64,000 bases of DNA from Paraburkholderia ferrariae NBRC 106233 (GTDB lineage Bacteria > Pseudomonadota > Gammaproteobacteria > Burkholderiales > Burkholderiaceae), in contig NZ_BAYB01000008.1 in the NCBI RefSeq assembly GCF_000685035.1, positions 62,001-126,000 on the forward strand, in the 5' to 3' direction. Under the pieces are notes generated by a model. That model had not been told where the DNA came from and searched no databases. It saw only the letters and a list, made by a program, of their open reading frames with translations. The translations under genes were made by a program, and so were the position numbers. Positions 51,906 through 61,845 of this stretch are shown here, piece after piece; the first letter of the stretch is position 1; every line of letters begins with the position of its first letter.

Positions 51906-53495
51906 CTACGCCGATGCGAGTACCGCAGCCACTTTGCTGCCCACCGGCGTGCCGAGTCCCGTGCAGGCGTCCCACCCCGGCGCTGCCGAATAGTCGCCGT
52001 TGTTGCCGCTCGTCACGTCGTTGAACGCGCCGGGCTGCGCGTAGAGCAGCGCGTTCACGAAGCCCACGGGCTTGCCGCGCGCAGCGTTCGCGCGCGCGAT
52101 CAGCGCGGCCCACAGCGGGGCCACCGCGCTCGTGCCACCCACCACGGTGTCCGTGCCGTCGATGCGTACCGCGTAGCCCGATTCCGGATCCGCGTCCGCG
52201 GACACGTCGGGCACGCCGCGGCGCACGAGCGCCCCGGCGCCGCCATTGCGATGCACGACCGAGAGCCCCTTTTGCCACGCGGGCAACGCAAAGGTCGCGC
52301 TCACGCCGCCGCCCGTCGCGCCGTCTTCGGCGCCGCCATTCCACACGGTCTCGCTCACGATGCGGCTGCCCGAGGCTGTTACGTGCGTGCCGCCGCAGCC
52401 CAGCGCATACGGGCTCGATGCGGGGAAGTCCACATGGTCGGCGCCATCGGAAACGCCGTCCGAGGAACCGCTGTCGCCGGCGGCCGCGCAGACCGTCACG
52501 CCGAGCGCCACGGCCGTCTCCAGCGCATCGTTGAGCGCCGAAAGCGTCTGCTGCGACCACGACGATTCCGGCGCGCCCCAACTGATCGAAATGACCGAGG
52601 GCTTGCGCGCGTTGTCGTGCAGCGCGGCGCTCACGCCATCGACGAAACCTGCCTCGCTGTTGGGCGAAAAGTACACGGCGATCAGCGCGGCCGGCGCGAG
52701 CGCACCGGCGATTTCCACATCGAGCGTGACTTCGCCGTCCGGGCCGTTGGGGTCGCCCGTGGGAGCGTTGTTCGCGCCGTCCACCGGCACGGCTTCCACG
52801 GTCGGCATCGGCACGCCGAGCGCACCGAAATAGCTCGCGAGATCGGACTCGCTGTAGCCGCCGCCCATTTCGATCAGCGCGATGCATTCGCCCTTGCCGT
52901 CGCCGGGCGGGAAGTCGTAGAGCGCGGCGATCTGCAGCGGCGTGAACGAAGCGGCCGCGGCGCGCGCCGCGCGGATGGGAGGACGAATGGGGGCACCCAG
53001 GCGAAAGTGCGGCTGCGCCTTCGCGCGGTTGTCGAAACCGAGCACGGCCGTGACGACGTCGCGCACGCCCTCGGGCACCTGCACCGGGCTGCCCGGCTGC
53101 CGGTAGTGATACGTGGACTGGCCCACCTGATGCGCGAAGCGCTTCAGATCGACGCCGAACGCCGCGCCGTACTGCTGCACGGTGCCGGAAAGCACGACGC
53201 GGCGCGCGGCCGCATCGGCCAGCACCACGTTCAGACCGTGGGCCGCGGCGAAGCGCTTCACCTGCGCGATGTCCTCGGGCGCCGCGCCGAAGCGCTTGTC
53301 GTAGGCCTCGCGCGAAAGCGGCTGGACCGACGGGTCGCGCGCCGTCAAGCCTTCAACCAGCGTGCGAAACGCCGCCTGCTGCTGGCGCCGCAGCACCAGC
53401 ACGATCTCGAAGCGCTCTGCGGGATCGCATGCGCCAACGCATGTCGCGCCGGCCGTCACCGGATGATCGCCGCCTGTCTGGGGATGCCTCGTCAT
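51906..53495 (-). CDS. sedolisin/kumamolisin, S53 family peptidase
   Basis: This is a 529-residue serine-carboxyl peptidase active at acidic pH. The N-terminal propeptide, about 25-185, is of the activation-domain type (LRRQQQAAFRTLVEGLTARD). The catalytic residues are Glu255 and Asp259 in DGEVTLDVE, the oxyanion Asp341 in AAGDSGSSDG and Ser456 in GGTSAVAPL, and the C-terminal Ca-binding site is probably near NALLYAQPGAF. There is no Sec or Tat signal at the N-terminus. AAGGAGAAC precedes the ATG at 53495. With the S10 enzyme downstream it could form a degradative pair (endo- plus carboxypeptidase), exported by other means or released on lysis. Confidence 0.92.
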   Translation of the reverse strand: MTRHPQTGGDHPVTAGATCVGACDPAERFEIVLVLRRQQQAAFRTLVEGLTARDPSVQPLSREAYDKRFGAAPEDIAQVKRFAAAHGLNVVLADAAARRVVLSGTVQQYGAAFGVDLKRFAHQVGQSTYHYRQPGSPVQVPEGVRDVVTAVLGFDNRAKAQPHFRLGAPIRPPIRAARAAAASFTPLQIAALYDFPPGDGKGECIALIEMGGGYSESDLASYFGALGVPMPTVEAVPVDGANNAPTGDPNGPDGEVTLDVEIAGALAPAALIAVYFSPNSEAGFVDGVSAALHDNARKPSVISISWGAPESSWSQQTLSALNDALETAVALGVTVCAAAGDSGSSDGVSDGADHVDFPASSPYALGCGGTHVTASGSRIVSETVWNGGAEDGATGGGVSATFALPAWQKGLSVVHRNGGAGALVRRGVPDVSADADPESGYAVRIDGTDTVVGGTSAVAPLWAALIARANAARGKPVGFVNALLYAQPGAFNDVTSGNNGDYSAAPGWDACTGLGTPVGSKVAAVLASA

Positions 53496-53860
53496 GGCTT
53501 GTTCTCCTTTGCTTCGAGTTTGCGATGCGCGCCTGCCGGCCGTCCGGCACGCCACCGCCCGGGCGGGTTCCCACTGCCTCCCCGGCTTCGCCGCGCGCGA
53601 AACGGCCTGTATGCCAAGGCTTGATTCATTCACCGCGCATGACACGTGTTCACAGCCGGTTCCGGCGTGCGCGCCGATGTGTTCATGCAGGCAAACATAT
53701 CGCGCGCCGCAACTCCCGTTCCCGGGCCACTCGCCGTGCCTGCACGTGCGCCCGCATACATATGAAGTTTGTTATACCGGCGATAACACGGCGAAATATT
53801 TCCGGAGTATTTGGCTTCGGACCATGCGTCATCCATCCCTGCCCTTTTACCGGAGATCTC
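53496..53860. other. divergent intergenic region, no gene seen
   Basis: These 365 bases separate the S53 peptidase from the BMP binding protein on opposite strands, so both promoters should lie here. The half near 53760-53820 is AT-rich (TATACCGGCGATAACA). No small coding frame or hairpin with T-run was found. Confidence 0.5.
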
Positions 53861-54970
53861 ATGAAACAACGCATGGCCCGCGCCCTGCGCGCCTCCCGCA
53901 CTACACTCGCCGCGCTTGCCACGGCCGTTACCGCGCTCACGCTCGGCGCCGCTGCGGCGCACGCGGAGCCGATGGGCGTCGCCTTCGTCTACCTCGGCAA
54001 CCCGGGCGACGCCGGCTGGACCTACGCGCACGAACAGGGCGTGAAGGCCATCGAGGCGCAGTTCGGCGACAAGATCAAGGTCACGCGGGTGGAGAACGTG
54101 CCCGAATCGGCGGATTCCGAACGCGTGTTCCGCGACCTCGCCGCCAAGGGCAACAAGATCGTCGTGGGCACGAGCTTCGGTTTTCAGGACTTCGAACTGA
54201 AAGTGGCGAAGGACTATCCCGATAGCGTCTTCATGCATGCCACCGGCTTCAAGAAGGCTCCGAACTTCGCGACCTACGACGTGCGGACCTATCAGAGCGC
54301 GTATCTCGCGGGCCTCGTGGCGGGCTATACGTCGAAGACGGGCACGCTCGGCTTCGTGGCCTCGGTACCCGTACCCGAGGTGGTGCGCAACATCAACGCA
54401 TTCACCCTGGGCGCGCGCTCGGTGAATCCCAAGGCACGCGTGAAGGTCATCTGGATCAATAGCTGGTTCGATCCGGGCCTCGAAAAGCAGGCCGCGGAAA
54501 CGCTGATCGGCCAGGGCGCCGACGTGCTGATCCAGAACACCGACTCCACCGCCACCATGCAGACGGCCGAGCAGAAGAAGGTTCATGCGTTCGGCTGGGA
54601 TTCGGACATGAAGAAGTTCGGCCCCCATGCGCAACTGGGCGCCTGCGTGAGCTACTGGGGCGTGTATTACGCGCACCTGGTCCAGCAGGTGATGTCGGGC
54701 ACCTGGACGAACGCCCCCGTGTGGTGGGGGCTGAAAGAGAAGGCGATCGACCTCGCCGACATCAACACCGACGCGGTCCCGCCCGCCGCGCTCAAGGCAC
54801 TCGCGGCGAAGCGCGAGGCCATCGTGGACGGCAGCTTCGACCCGTTCGCGGGCCCGCTTGCGGACCAGAGCGGCACGATCCGCGTGGCGGCGGGCAAGTC
54901 GCTCTCCGACCCCGAACTGCAACGGCTCAACTGGTTCGTGCAAGGCGTGGACGGCACCGTGCCCAAATAA
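53861..54970 (+). CDS. BMP family ABC transporter substrate-binding protein
   Basis: This is a 369-residue periplasmic binding protein of the BmpA/Med (PnrA) family. The signal peptide ends AAHA at residue 35. Recognised blocks are VAFVYLGNPGDAGWTYAHEQG, GTSFGFQDFELKVAKDYPD, and GRLGFV-type TGTLGFVASVPVPEVVRNIN with GAD-x-LIQNTDST. Members bind purine nucleosides or related compounds, and pair with an ABC importer of the YufO/YufP type; none is next to it, so its permease must lie elsewhere. GGAG lies five bases before the ATG at 53861. Confidence 0.9.
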   Translation: MKQRMARALRASRTTLAALATAVTALTLGAAAAHAEPMGVAFVYLGNPGDAGWTYAHEQGVKAIEAQFGDKIKVTRVENVPESADSERVFRDLAAKGNKIVVGTSFGFQDFELKVAKDYPDSVFMHATGFKKAPNFATYDVRTYQSAYLAGLVAGYTSKTGTLGFVASVPVPEVVRNINAFTLGARSVNPKARVKVIWINSWFDPGLEKQAAETLIGQGADVLIQNTDSTATMQTAEQKKVHAFGWDSDMKKFGPHAQLGACVSYWGVYYAHLVQQVMSGTWTNAPVWWGLKEKAIDLADINTDAVPPAALKALAAKREAIVDGSFDPFAGPLADQSGTIRVAAGKSLSDPELQRLNWFVQGVDGTVPK

Positions 54971-55030
54971 GCACGGCACGTCCCGCGCGCGGCGGCTTCG
55001 CAACCCTGCGGCGCCGCCGCTTCGTTCGCG

Positions 55031-55921
55031 TTACGCCGCGGCGGCCAGCGCAGCCGGCAGGTGGCTCTGCAAATACGCTTCGAACTCGTCCTTCACCTCG
55101 GGGTGGCGCAGCGCAAACTCCACCGTCGCCTTCAGGTAGCCAAGCTTGCTGCCGCAATCGAAACGCGTGCCCATGTAGCGATAAGCCAGCACCTGCTCCT
55201 CGGTGAGGAGCGACTGCAGCGCGTCGGTAAGCTGGAGCTCGCCGCCCGTGCCGGGCTTGAGCGCGCGCAGATGATCGAAGATGGTGGGCATCAGTACGTA
55301 GCGCCCCACCACGCCCAGATTCGAAGGCGCCACTTCTGGCGCCGGCTTTTCGACGATGCCCGCGAGCTTGAACACGTCCTCTTCCCACTCGCGCCCATCG
55401 ACCACGCCATACGACGCGCTGTTCTCGCGCGCGATGGTCTCCACGCCCACCACCGAGCTGTGATAGTGGTTGAACACGTCCACGAGCTGCCGCATGACGG
55501 GCTTGGGGCTGTAAAGCAGGTCGTCGGCGAGAATCACGGCGAACGGGCCGCCGCCCACGAGCTTTTCCGCGCACAGCACGGCATGGCCGAGCCCCAGCGC
55601 TTCGGCCTGGCGCACGTAGAAGCAGTCCACGTGGCTCGGCTTGATACTGCGCACGAGATCGAGCAGCTTGTCCTTGCGGCGCGCTTCGAGCTCGGCTTCG
55701 ATCTCGTAGGACTTGTCGAAATGATCTTCGATCGCCCGTTTGCTGCGGCCGGTCACGAATATCATCTCCGTGATGCCGGCGGCGATCGCCTCTTCCACCG
55801 CGTACTGGATCAGCGGCTTGTCGACGATCGGCAGCATTTCCTTCGGGCTGGCCTTGGTCGCCGGCAGGAAGCGCGTACCGAGGCCCGCCACAGGAAATAC
55901 CGCTTTCGTTACTTTCAGCAT
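55031..55921 (-). CDS. bceT: UTP-glucose-1-phosphate uridylyltransferase BceT (GalU type)
   Basis: This 296-residue cytosolic enzyme makes UDP-glucose from UTP and glucose-1-phosphate. The nucleotide-binding motif [11 protein letters not shown] is at 13-23, with [18 protein letters not shown] after it, and [11 protein letters not shown] and [11 protein letters not shown] later. UDP-glucose and its derivative UDP-glucuronate are building blocks of cepacian. Its place beside bceS, bceR and bceQ identifies it as the BceT copy rather than a housekeeping galU. The ATG at 55921 begins MLKVTKAV as in relatives; another ATG three codons earlier is possible. Confidence 0.92.
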   Translation of the reverse strand: MLKVTKAVFPVAGLGTRFLPATKASPKEMLPIVDKPLIQYAVEEAIAAGITEMIFVTGRSKRAIEDHFDKSYEIEAELEARRKDKLLDLVRSIKPSHVDCFYVRQAEALGLGHAVLCAEKLVGGGPFAVILADDLLYSPKPVMRQLVDVFNHYHSSVVGVETIARENSASYGVVDGREWEEDVFKLAGIVEKPAPEVAPSNLGVVGRYVLMPTIFDHLRALKPGTGGELQLTDALQSLLTEEQVLAYRYMGTRFDCGSKLGYLKATVEFALRHPEVKDEFEAYLQSHLPAALAAAA

Positions 55922-56208
55922 GATGTTCATTCCCAGATCGATCGTTTGAGTGACGGCCTCGCCGCAAGGCGAAGCCGGCGGCCCCGAGGGTTCGATAGTG
56001 CAATTTTTATAGGGACGGCGCCGGATTCGCGCTGCCATCCACAAGCGTGAAAGGCAACGTAAATCCGTAAATCGGTATTGAAAAGGATCGGCGGAAATTA
56101 TTGCCATTCATTGCGAATATTCGGCATGAATTTCCTGAAATTCCCGCAACGTTGTGGCACGCATTCCGCGATGCGCGCGAATGAAGGGTGCGTGCCGGCG
56201 CACGCAGT

Positions 56209-56352
56209 CTACTCGACATCTTCGACCGTGGGCACCTTGCCGGAGCGCGCACGCACACGCCGGATAGGCTCGTTGCGCAAGGCTTCGCGGTAGGCCGACA
56301 CGGCGACCAGGATCAACAGCACGGCAACGCCGGCTAGCAAGTGCAGGTTCAT
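56209..56352 (-). CDS. 47-residue single-span membrane protein
   Basis: An ATG at 56352 with GGAGATTTCG just upstream starts a 47-residue frame. It begins with a clear membrane helix (NLHLLAGVAVLLILVAVSAY), followed by a basic, charged tail (EPIRRVRARSGKVPT). It ends at TAG at 56209-56211. It is too short for ordinary gene finders but has good ribosome spacing, and it is divergent from bceS. The function is unknown; a small accessory membrane protein of the polysaccharide cluster is possible. Confidence 0.55.
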   Translation of the reverse strand: MNLHLLAGVAVLLILVAVSAYREALRNEPIRRVRARSGKVPTVEDVE

Positions 56353-56616
56353 CGAAATCTCCAGCGCCTATATAAACCACCAGAACAACCGGATGCCGCA
56401 GGGAGCAGCGGGGGATCAGCAGGCAAGCCTTTTAAAATTAGCATCACAAATTCCACAAATAAACTGGTTTACCCGAATTCCGATTTTTTTATGCCTTTCG
56501 ATATTTTTCGAATAACCATGCGGAATGCAAGGGCGAATACATTTTGAAAATCTTTCGCATAATTTCGGGCCGCCGCGCACCTATGATCGCGAGGACACTC
56601 ACCCTTGCGCATACCG

Positions 56617-57810
56617 ATGAGCGATCCCGCACTCGACACCGCCCTGCCGTCCACCGCTCCCGCCCTGGTGGCGAGAGCCCCGAGGCCATCCGTCGCCCGG
56701 CCGGCCGCCGTCGCAGCCGATCCGTTGATCGAGGCTCTGCGCGGCTTCGCGGCGCTGCTCGTGGCCTATTTTCATTGCCGCCAGGTGACATGGATCGGCA
56801 TGGGGGCCTTTCATGCCTCGCAGCCCAGCCTCGCGCAGCCCGGCACACTCGCCGCATGGCTCACGCTGCCGGTCGCCTGGGGATCGGCCGGCGTGCCGAT
56901 CTTCTTCGTGATCAGCGGCTATTGCATCCATCGCAGCGGCGCGGCGAAGCTCTTCGCCAATCCGGACTTCCGGCTCGACGCGCGCCAGTTCTGGCTACGC
57001 CGCTTCGTGCGCATCTATCCCGTACTGCTGGCCGCGCTCGTGCTCACCTTCGCCGCCGATTCGATCAGCCTCACGCTGCAACCGGTCAGCCACAAGATCC
57101 TCGACATCGGGCCGCGCGCCTTCCTCGTCAATCTGTTCTCGCTGCAAGGCGTGGCCGGCAAGACCTACGGCTCGAACGGGGCGCTGTGGACGCTCTCGCT
57201 CGAAGTGCAGTTCTACCTGCTCTATCCGCTTGTTTTCGCGCTGCGCCGCCGCTTCGGCCTTTCCGCCGTGATCGCGGGTGTTGCCGCTGTCAACGTGGTG
57301 TCCGCGCTCACGTTGCAGCGCTACGACATCATCGTCTTCACGTCGTACTGGTTCTCGTGGGTCCTGGGCGCCTGGATTGCCGAAGCGCGCCTGCGGGGCT
57401 CCGAAGGTTTCCCGTTCGCTTACGCGGCGGCCGCATTGCTCGCGGCAGCCGGCTGCGCCGCGTTCCACTTCGGCCAGTACGGTGCGTTCCAGCTCTGGGC
57501 CGGCGCCTTCGCCTGCTACCTCGCGAAGGCCCTGGCGCGCACGCCGCAGGGTAAGGGCAACGGAAACGGCAGCGGGATTGTCGTTCCCGCGCTTGCGAAG
57601 ATCGGCGACTTCAGCTACTCGCTTTATCTGATTCATCTGCCGCTTTTCGTGCTGCTCGGTTCGCTGCTGTACCGCTCGGCCTTGCAATCTTCGATCTGGC
57701 CGTCCTTCGGGTTCACGCTTGCGGTGCTGCCCGTGGCCTGGGTGTTCTACCGGCTGTTCGAGCGCCCCGCCCTCAATGCGGCGGGACGGTTGCGGCACAG
57801 GACCGTGTAA
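56617..57810 (+). CDS. bceS: acyltransferase BceS (acyltransferase-3 family)
   Basis: This 397-residue inner-membrane enzyme is of the acyltransferase-3 family, which adds acetyl groups to polysaccharides from the cytosolic side. About ten membrane helices are present. The family motifs are EALRGFAALLVAYFH near 39-53, FFVISGYCIHR near 95-105, and the conserved Arg in WLRRFVRIYP near 125-134. The final helix pair ends near LFERPALN. The ATG at 56617 is used (a TTG four codons earlier is less likely). It is the only gene here on the plus strand of the bce cluster and follows an AT-rich promoter region (56400-56580). Confidence 0.88.
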   Translation: MSDPALDTALPSTAPALVARAPRPSVARPAAVAADPLIEALRGFAALLVAYFHCRQVTWIGMGAFHASQPSLAQPGTLAAWLTLPVAWGSAGVPIFFVISGYCIHRSGAAKLFANPDFRLDARQFWLRRFVRIYPVLLAALVLTFAADSISLTLQPVSHKILDIGPRAFLVNLFSLQGVAGKTYGSNGALWTLSLEVQFYLLYPLVFALRRRFGLSAVIAGVAAVNVVSALTLQRYDIIVFTSYWFSWVLGAWIAEARLRGSEGFPFAYAAAALLAAAGCAAFHFGQYGAFQLWAGAFACYLAKALARTPQGKGNGNGSGIVVPALAKIGDFSYSLYLIHLPLFVLLGSLLYRSALQSSIWPSFGFTLAVLPVAWVFYRLFERPALNAAGRLRHRTV

Positions 57811-57835
57811 GCCAGCGGAAGGCCGCATGAACGAC

Positions 57836-57861
57836 AAGCGCCCGTCGTAACGGGCGCTTTT
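57836..57861 (+). terminator. rho-independent terminator of bceS
   Basis: AAGCGCCCG (57836-57844) pairs with CGGGCGCTT (57851-57859) around TCGTAA and ends in TTTT. It stops bceS transcription in front of the convergent bceR. Confidence 0.88.
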
Positions 57862-57901
57862 CAGACTCTTCTCAGTCTCTTCTCAGACTCATCAGACGCG
57901 C

Positions 57902-60382
57902 TCAACGCCCGCGCTTCACCACCTCCCCCAGCACACGATCCACCGTCTCCACATACAGGGCCTTGCCAAAGCGCTCGCGCGCGGCGGCGAGGCCCGCCAC
58001 GGCGAGCCGCTCGCGCAGGGCCGCATCGTCGTGGAGCGAGACCAGCGTGGCCGCCAGTTCCGCCGCATCGCCGGGCGTGCAAAGCAGCCCGTTCGCGCCG
58101 TGCTCCACGATCTCCGTCACGCCGCCGTCGCGCGAAGCCACGACGGGCCGCTCGGCCAGCATGCCCTCCACCACCACGCGCCCGAACGGCTCGGGCGTGA
58201 TCGACGTGTGTGCGATCACGTCCATCGCCCGCATGCACGCGGCGATATCGTGACGAAAGCCGAGGAAGTGGACGCGGCGCTCCAGCCCGTGCGCTTTGAC
58301 GAACGCACGCAGTTCCCCGGCATAAGCGTCTTCGCCGAACAGCGGCGCGCCCACCAGCACGGCATGCAGGCGCGTATCGCGGCGCAGCGCTTCGAGCAGC
58401 ACATGCTGGCCCTTCCAGTGCGCGAGACGGCTGAACGCGCCCACGAGAAACGCCTCTTCCGGCAGGCCGATCTGCGCACGCAGCGCTGCCTGCGAAATAC
58501 CGTCCAGCGCGCGAAACGGCGCCTCGTCCACGCCGTTGTGCACGACGTCGATGCGACGATCGTCGAAGTTCGTCAGTTGTACGAACTCTTTCGCCGAAGC
58601 ATGCGAGTTCGCAATCACGTGGGCGAGGCCCAGCTTCGCGCAGCCCTTGATGACCATGCGCTGTGCGCGGCCGAAATGCTCGGGGCTCACAATGTCGCGC
58701 AGATGCCAGACCACGGGCTTGCGCGAGAGCCGCCCCGCCAGCACGCCAATCACCATGGCGCGCTGCGTATTGGCGTAAAGCACGTCGGCCGTACGGGCGC
58801 GGCGGCGGGTCTCGCGCACGAGCGAGGCAATCCCCGCGATCACGCCAAGCCGCGGCGCCGCGCCGCCGTCGCGGCGTACGTTGCGCAGCGCGCCCGAATC
58901 GAGCACGTCCACGCGCGCGCCGGCTGCCGCCAGCGCCTCGCGAAACGGCCCGTCGTTGAACAACAAGACTTCGATGCGCGAGCGCAGCCCCTTCACCACT
59001 TCGAGCAGGGACAACTCCGCGCCGCCCAGCACGCCACTCTGGTCGATGGCGAGCACGCGCGGTGCATCGGCCTCGCTCTGCGCCTCCGGCACCGCATGCA
59101 CCCGCGCCGTATCCCGATACCCGATCTCGGGCACGGCCTGCGCCACGCGAGCGAACAACTGCTCGCGAAACCGCGCCGCCGAAAAGCGTTCGGCATTCGC
59201 GCGGCAATCCTCGGCCCGGAAGTAACCCGGTTCGCGTTCGAACGCCTCGACGGCCGAGATAATCGCTTGCGCGCTTTGTTCCTCGAAGAACAGGCCCGTG
59301 GGCCGCGCGCCTTCGCGCACGGTTTCGAGCGCACCGCCCTTGCCATAGGCGATCACGGGCGTGCCGCACGCCTGAGCCTCGACCACGGAAATGCCGAAAT
59401 CCTCCTCGGCCGCGAACACGAAGGCCCTCGCCCGGCGCATGCGGTCGTGCAGCACTGCGAACGGCTGATAGCCCATCACTTCCACATTCGGCGTGGCCTT
59501 CGCGCGCACCTTCTGCATGTCGGGTCCATCTCCGATCACCACGAGCTTACGCTCCGGCATGCGCGCGAACGCTTCGACGATCAGGTCGATCTTCTTGTAC
59601 GGCACGAGCCGCGAGGCGGTCAGATAGAAGTCGTCCTTGCGGGTTTCGAGGGCAAAGGCTTCGATATCGACGGGCGGATACACCACGGCGGCGTCGCGCT
59701 GATACACCTTGTGAATGCGCCGCGCGATGAATTCCGAGTTCGCCACGAACTGATCGACCGAGTTGGCCGTGCGCACGTCCCAGTTGCGGATGTAGTGCAA
59801 AATGAGTCGCGCCAGCACGGACTTCGTGCCGCGCGTCAACTGCGACTCCTGCAGATACTGATGCTGCAGGTCCCACGCATAGCGAATGGGCGAGTGAACG
59901 TAGCTCAGGTGAAACTGGTCGGGCCCGGTGAGCACGCCCTTGGCCACGGCATGGCTGCTGGAGATCACCACGTCGTAGGCCGAAACGTCCAGTTGCTCGA
60001 TGGCGAGCGGCATGAGCGGCAACCACGTGCGGTACCTCTTGCGCGCAAGCGGCAGTCGCTGGATGAACGAGGTGGTGACGCGCTTGCCGCGCAGGAAGGC
60101 ACGATCCTTTTCTTCGACGAAGTCCACCACGGCGAAGAGGTCGGCCTCGGGAAAACACGCGATGATCTGCTCCAGCACCCGCTCGGCACCGGCGTAGGTG
60201 ACGAGCCAGTCGTGCACGATCGCCACGCGTGGCGCGCGTGCCGCCCTCGCGGCTCGTGGCAGGATAGCGGCCCCTGACTCGTCGCGTTTCTTGATGGCCT
60301 TGCTCGCAACCTTCTCGCGCCGCAAGGCCGGTGCGGCCGCGCGTTCGGTGCGCGCCGCTTCGTCGATCAGTTCGTGACTCAT
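57902..60382 (-). CDS. bceR: BceR, fusion of two GT4 glycosyltransferases
   Basis: This is an 826-residue cytosolic protein with two GT-B domains in tandem. The first, about 52-430, begins VAIVHDWLVTYAGAERVLEQ and has the retaining GT4 motif EEDFGISVVEAQACGTPV. The second, about 445-826, starts RVLAIDQSGVLGGAELSLLE and has EPFGRVVVEGMLAERPVVAS. Both hold the E-x7-E pattern, so both halves look active. A charged, disordered-looking tail (1-50) precedes them. In cepacian clusters BceR adds sugars to the lipid-linked repeat unit; the fusion could add two in sequence. The ATG at 60382 overlaps the bceQ stop by 4 bases. Confidence 0.9.
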   Translation of the reverse strand: MSHELIDEAARTERAAAPALRREKVASKAIKKRDESGAAILPRAARAARAPRVAIVHDWLVTYAGAERVLEQIIACFPEADLFAVVDFVEEKDRAFLRGKRVTTSFIQRLPLARKRYRTWLPLMPLAIEQLDVSAYDVVISSSHAVAKGVLTGPDQFHLSYVHSPIRYAWDLQHQYLQESQLTRGTKSVLARLILHYIRNWDVRTANSVDQFVANSEFIARRIHKVYQRDAAVVYPPVDIEAFALETRKDDFYLTASRLVPYKKIDLIVEAFARMPERKLVVIGDGPDMQKVRAKATPNVEVMGYQPFAVLHDRMRRARAFVFAAEEDFGISVVEAQACGTPVIAYGKGGALETVREGARPTGLFFEEQSAQAIISAVEAFEREPGYFRAEDCRANAERFSAARFREQLFARVAQAVPEIGYRDTARVHAVPEAQSEADAPRVLAIDQSGVLGGAELSLLEVVKGLRSRIEVLLFNDGPFREALAAAGARVDVLDSGALRNVRRDGGAAPRLGVIAGIASLVRETRRRARTADVLYANTQRAMVIGVLAGRLSRKPVVWHLRDIVSPEHFGRAQRMVIKGCAKLGLAHVIANSHASAKEFVQLTNFDDRRIDVVHNGVDEAPFRALDGISQAALRAQIGLPEEAFLVGAFSRLAHWKGQHVLLEALRRDTRLHAVLVGAPLFGEDAYAGELRAFVKAHGLERRVHFLGFRHDIAACMRAMDVIAHTSITPEPFGRVVVEGMLAERPVVASRDGGVTEIVEHGANGLLCTPGDAAELAATLVSLHDDAALRERLAVAGLAAARERFGKALYVETVDRVLGEVVKRGR

Positions 60383-61845
60383 GCGCTTTTCCGTAGATTC
60401 AGGCGAAACAGGAGGGAACGGACATAGCCGCGCAGTACCGGCGTGGTCGCAACCGACCAGAGCGCGTTCGCCAGTGCCAGCACGACACCCGCGCCAATCG
60501 CGAACGCGGCGCCCGGCAGCCACCACGCACAGGCGAGCGCGGCGGCCAGAAAACTCAGGTGTGCAAACATGTCCACGAGGATCAGGCGTGCATGGATGCG
60601 CGCGAGGTACAGCAGCACCAGATAGTCGAACAGCGAACGCGCGAGCACGGCAGCCGCGGCACCCGGCAAGCCGTAGCGCGCGATGCCCAGCCACAGCAGC
60701 CCCGCGAACAGCGGCAATTCGATCAGCCCGACGCGCGCTGTCGCGGCCGGATTGTTCTGCGCCTGGATGAGCACCCGCGTGACGCTCGCCTGGCCGATCA
60801 GCCACACGGCTACGATCAGTACGCGGCCCACCGGCGCGCCATGCGCCGCCAGATCGGGTCCCACCCACGCGTGCAGGAATGGTTCGAGCACGACGATGGC
60901 GCCGATGGCAACCGGCGTGAACACCGCATTGAGGAACTGGAGCGACTGCGCCGCAATCTCGTCCGCATGATCGCGGCGCAGCGCCGAAAGGCGCGGAAAA
61001 AGCGTGCGCACGAGCGCGTTCGGCACGAGATTCAGCCGCATCACCAGGTTCTGCGGCACGGTGTAGTAGGTCACGAAGCGTGCACCCAGACCCGCGCCCA
61101 GCATCATGCGGTCGAGCGAATCGGCCACCATGCCCGTGATGCTCGCAATCAGCATCCAGCCGCCGAAATGGAAGAGCGCTTTCGCCGTATCGAAACGCGG
61201 CCCGCGCAGCGTGCGGATGGACAGCACGCGCAGCGCCGAACGCCCCAGCAGCACGGCGGCCACGAACCGCGCGAACACGGCGGCAGCCAGCACCGTCTGC
61301 AGATTCGGCGCAATGGCCCACGCGGCGGCGAGCGGCAGCAACTGGAACAGGAACGTGCCGATGGTCTGGTTGGTGTTGTAGATGCCGAAGCGCTCGGCGC
61401 CGTTGATGGCGCCCGCAAACACCCAGGAGACATTGGCAAGCGGTATCGCCACCGCGAGCCACGGCAGCGCGCGATAAACCTCGTGGCGCAGTTCCGCCGA
61501 AACGTGCGTGAAATAGGCGGTATACAGCGCGCCGCCCGAATAGATCAACAGGCCGCCTATTGCGCCCGTGGTGAGATTGAGCCAGAAGGCGCTCCAGAAC
61601 ACGCGCTCGCAGGCCTCGGCATCGCCCGAAGCATGCGCCTTCGAAATGTGATTCTGCGCGGCCATGCTCATGCCCAGATCGAGCACGCTGAAGTAGCCGA
61701 TCAGCGTCCAGACGAGCGCGATCACGCCATAGCGTTCGACGCCGAGCAGACGGATATACGAAGGCACCGTGACGAGCGACACGAAGGTCGGCAGCACGAG
61801 GCCAAACAGATTGATCGCGACGTTGCGCAGTATGCGTTTATCCAT
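60379..61845 (-). CDS. bceQ: BceQ, Wzx-type oligosaccharide flippase
   Basis: This is a 488-residue inner-membrane flippase of the MATE/MOP superfamily (Wzx type) with about twelve to fourteen helices. It starts MDKRILRNVAINLFGLVLPT as is typical of polysaccharide flippases and carries VERYGVIALVWTLIGYFSVLD in the first repeat and LARSLFDYLVLLYLARI in the last third. It moves the lipid-linked repeat unit from the cytosolic to the periplasmic face. GGAAA lies eight bases before the ATG. It overlaps bceR downstream and a short frame upstream, so bceP, bceQ and bceR are translated in sequence. Confidence 0.9.
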   Translation of the reverse strand: MDKRILRNVAINLFGLVLPTFVSLVTVPSYIRLLGVERYGVIALVWTLIGYFSVLDLGMSMAAQNHISKAHASGDAEACERVFWSAFWLNLTTGAIGGLLIYSGGALYTAYFTHVSAELRHEVYRALPWLAVAIPLANVSWVFAGAINGAERFGIYNTNQTIGTFLFQLLPLAAAWAIAPNLQTVLAAAVFARFVAAVLLGRSALRVLSIRTLRGPRFDTAKALFHFGGWMLIASITGMVADSLDRMMLGAGLGARFVTYYTVPQNLVMRLNLVPNALVRTLFPRLSALRRDHADEIAAQSLQFLNAVFTPVAIGAIVVLEPFLHAWVGPDLAAHGAPVGRVLIVAVWLIGQASVTRVLIQAQNNPAATARVGLIELPLFAGLLWLGIARYGLPGAAAAVLARSLFDYLVLLYLARIHARLILVDMFAHLSFLAAALACAWWLPGAAFAIGAGVVLALANALWSVATTPVLRGYVRSLLFRLNLRKSA

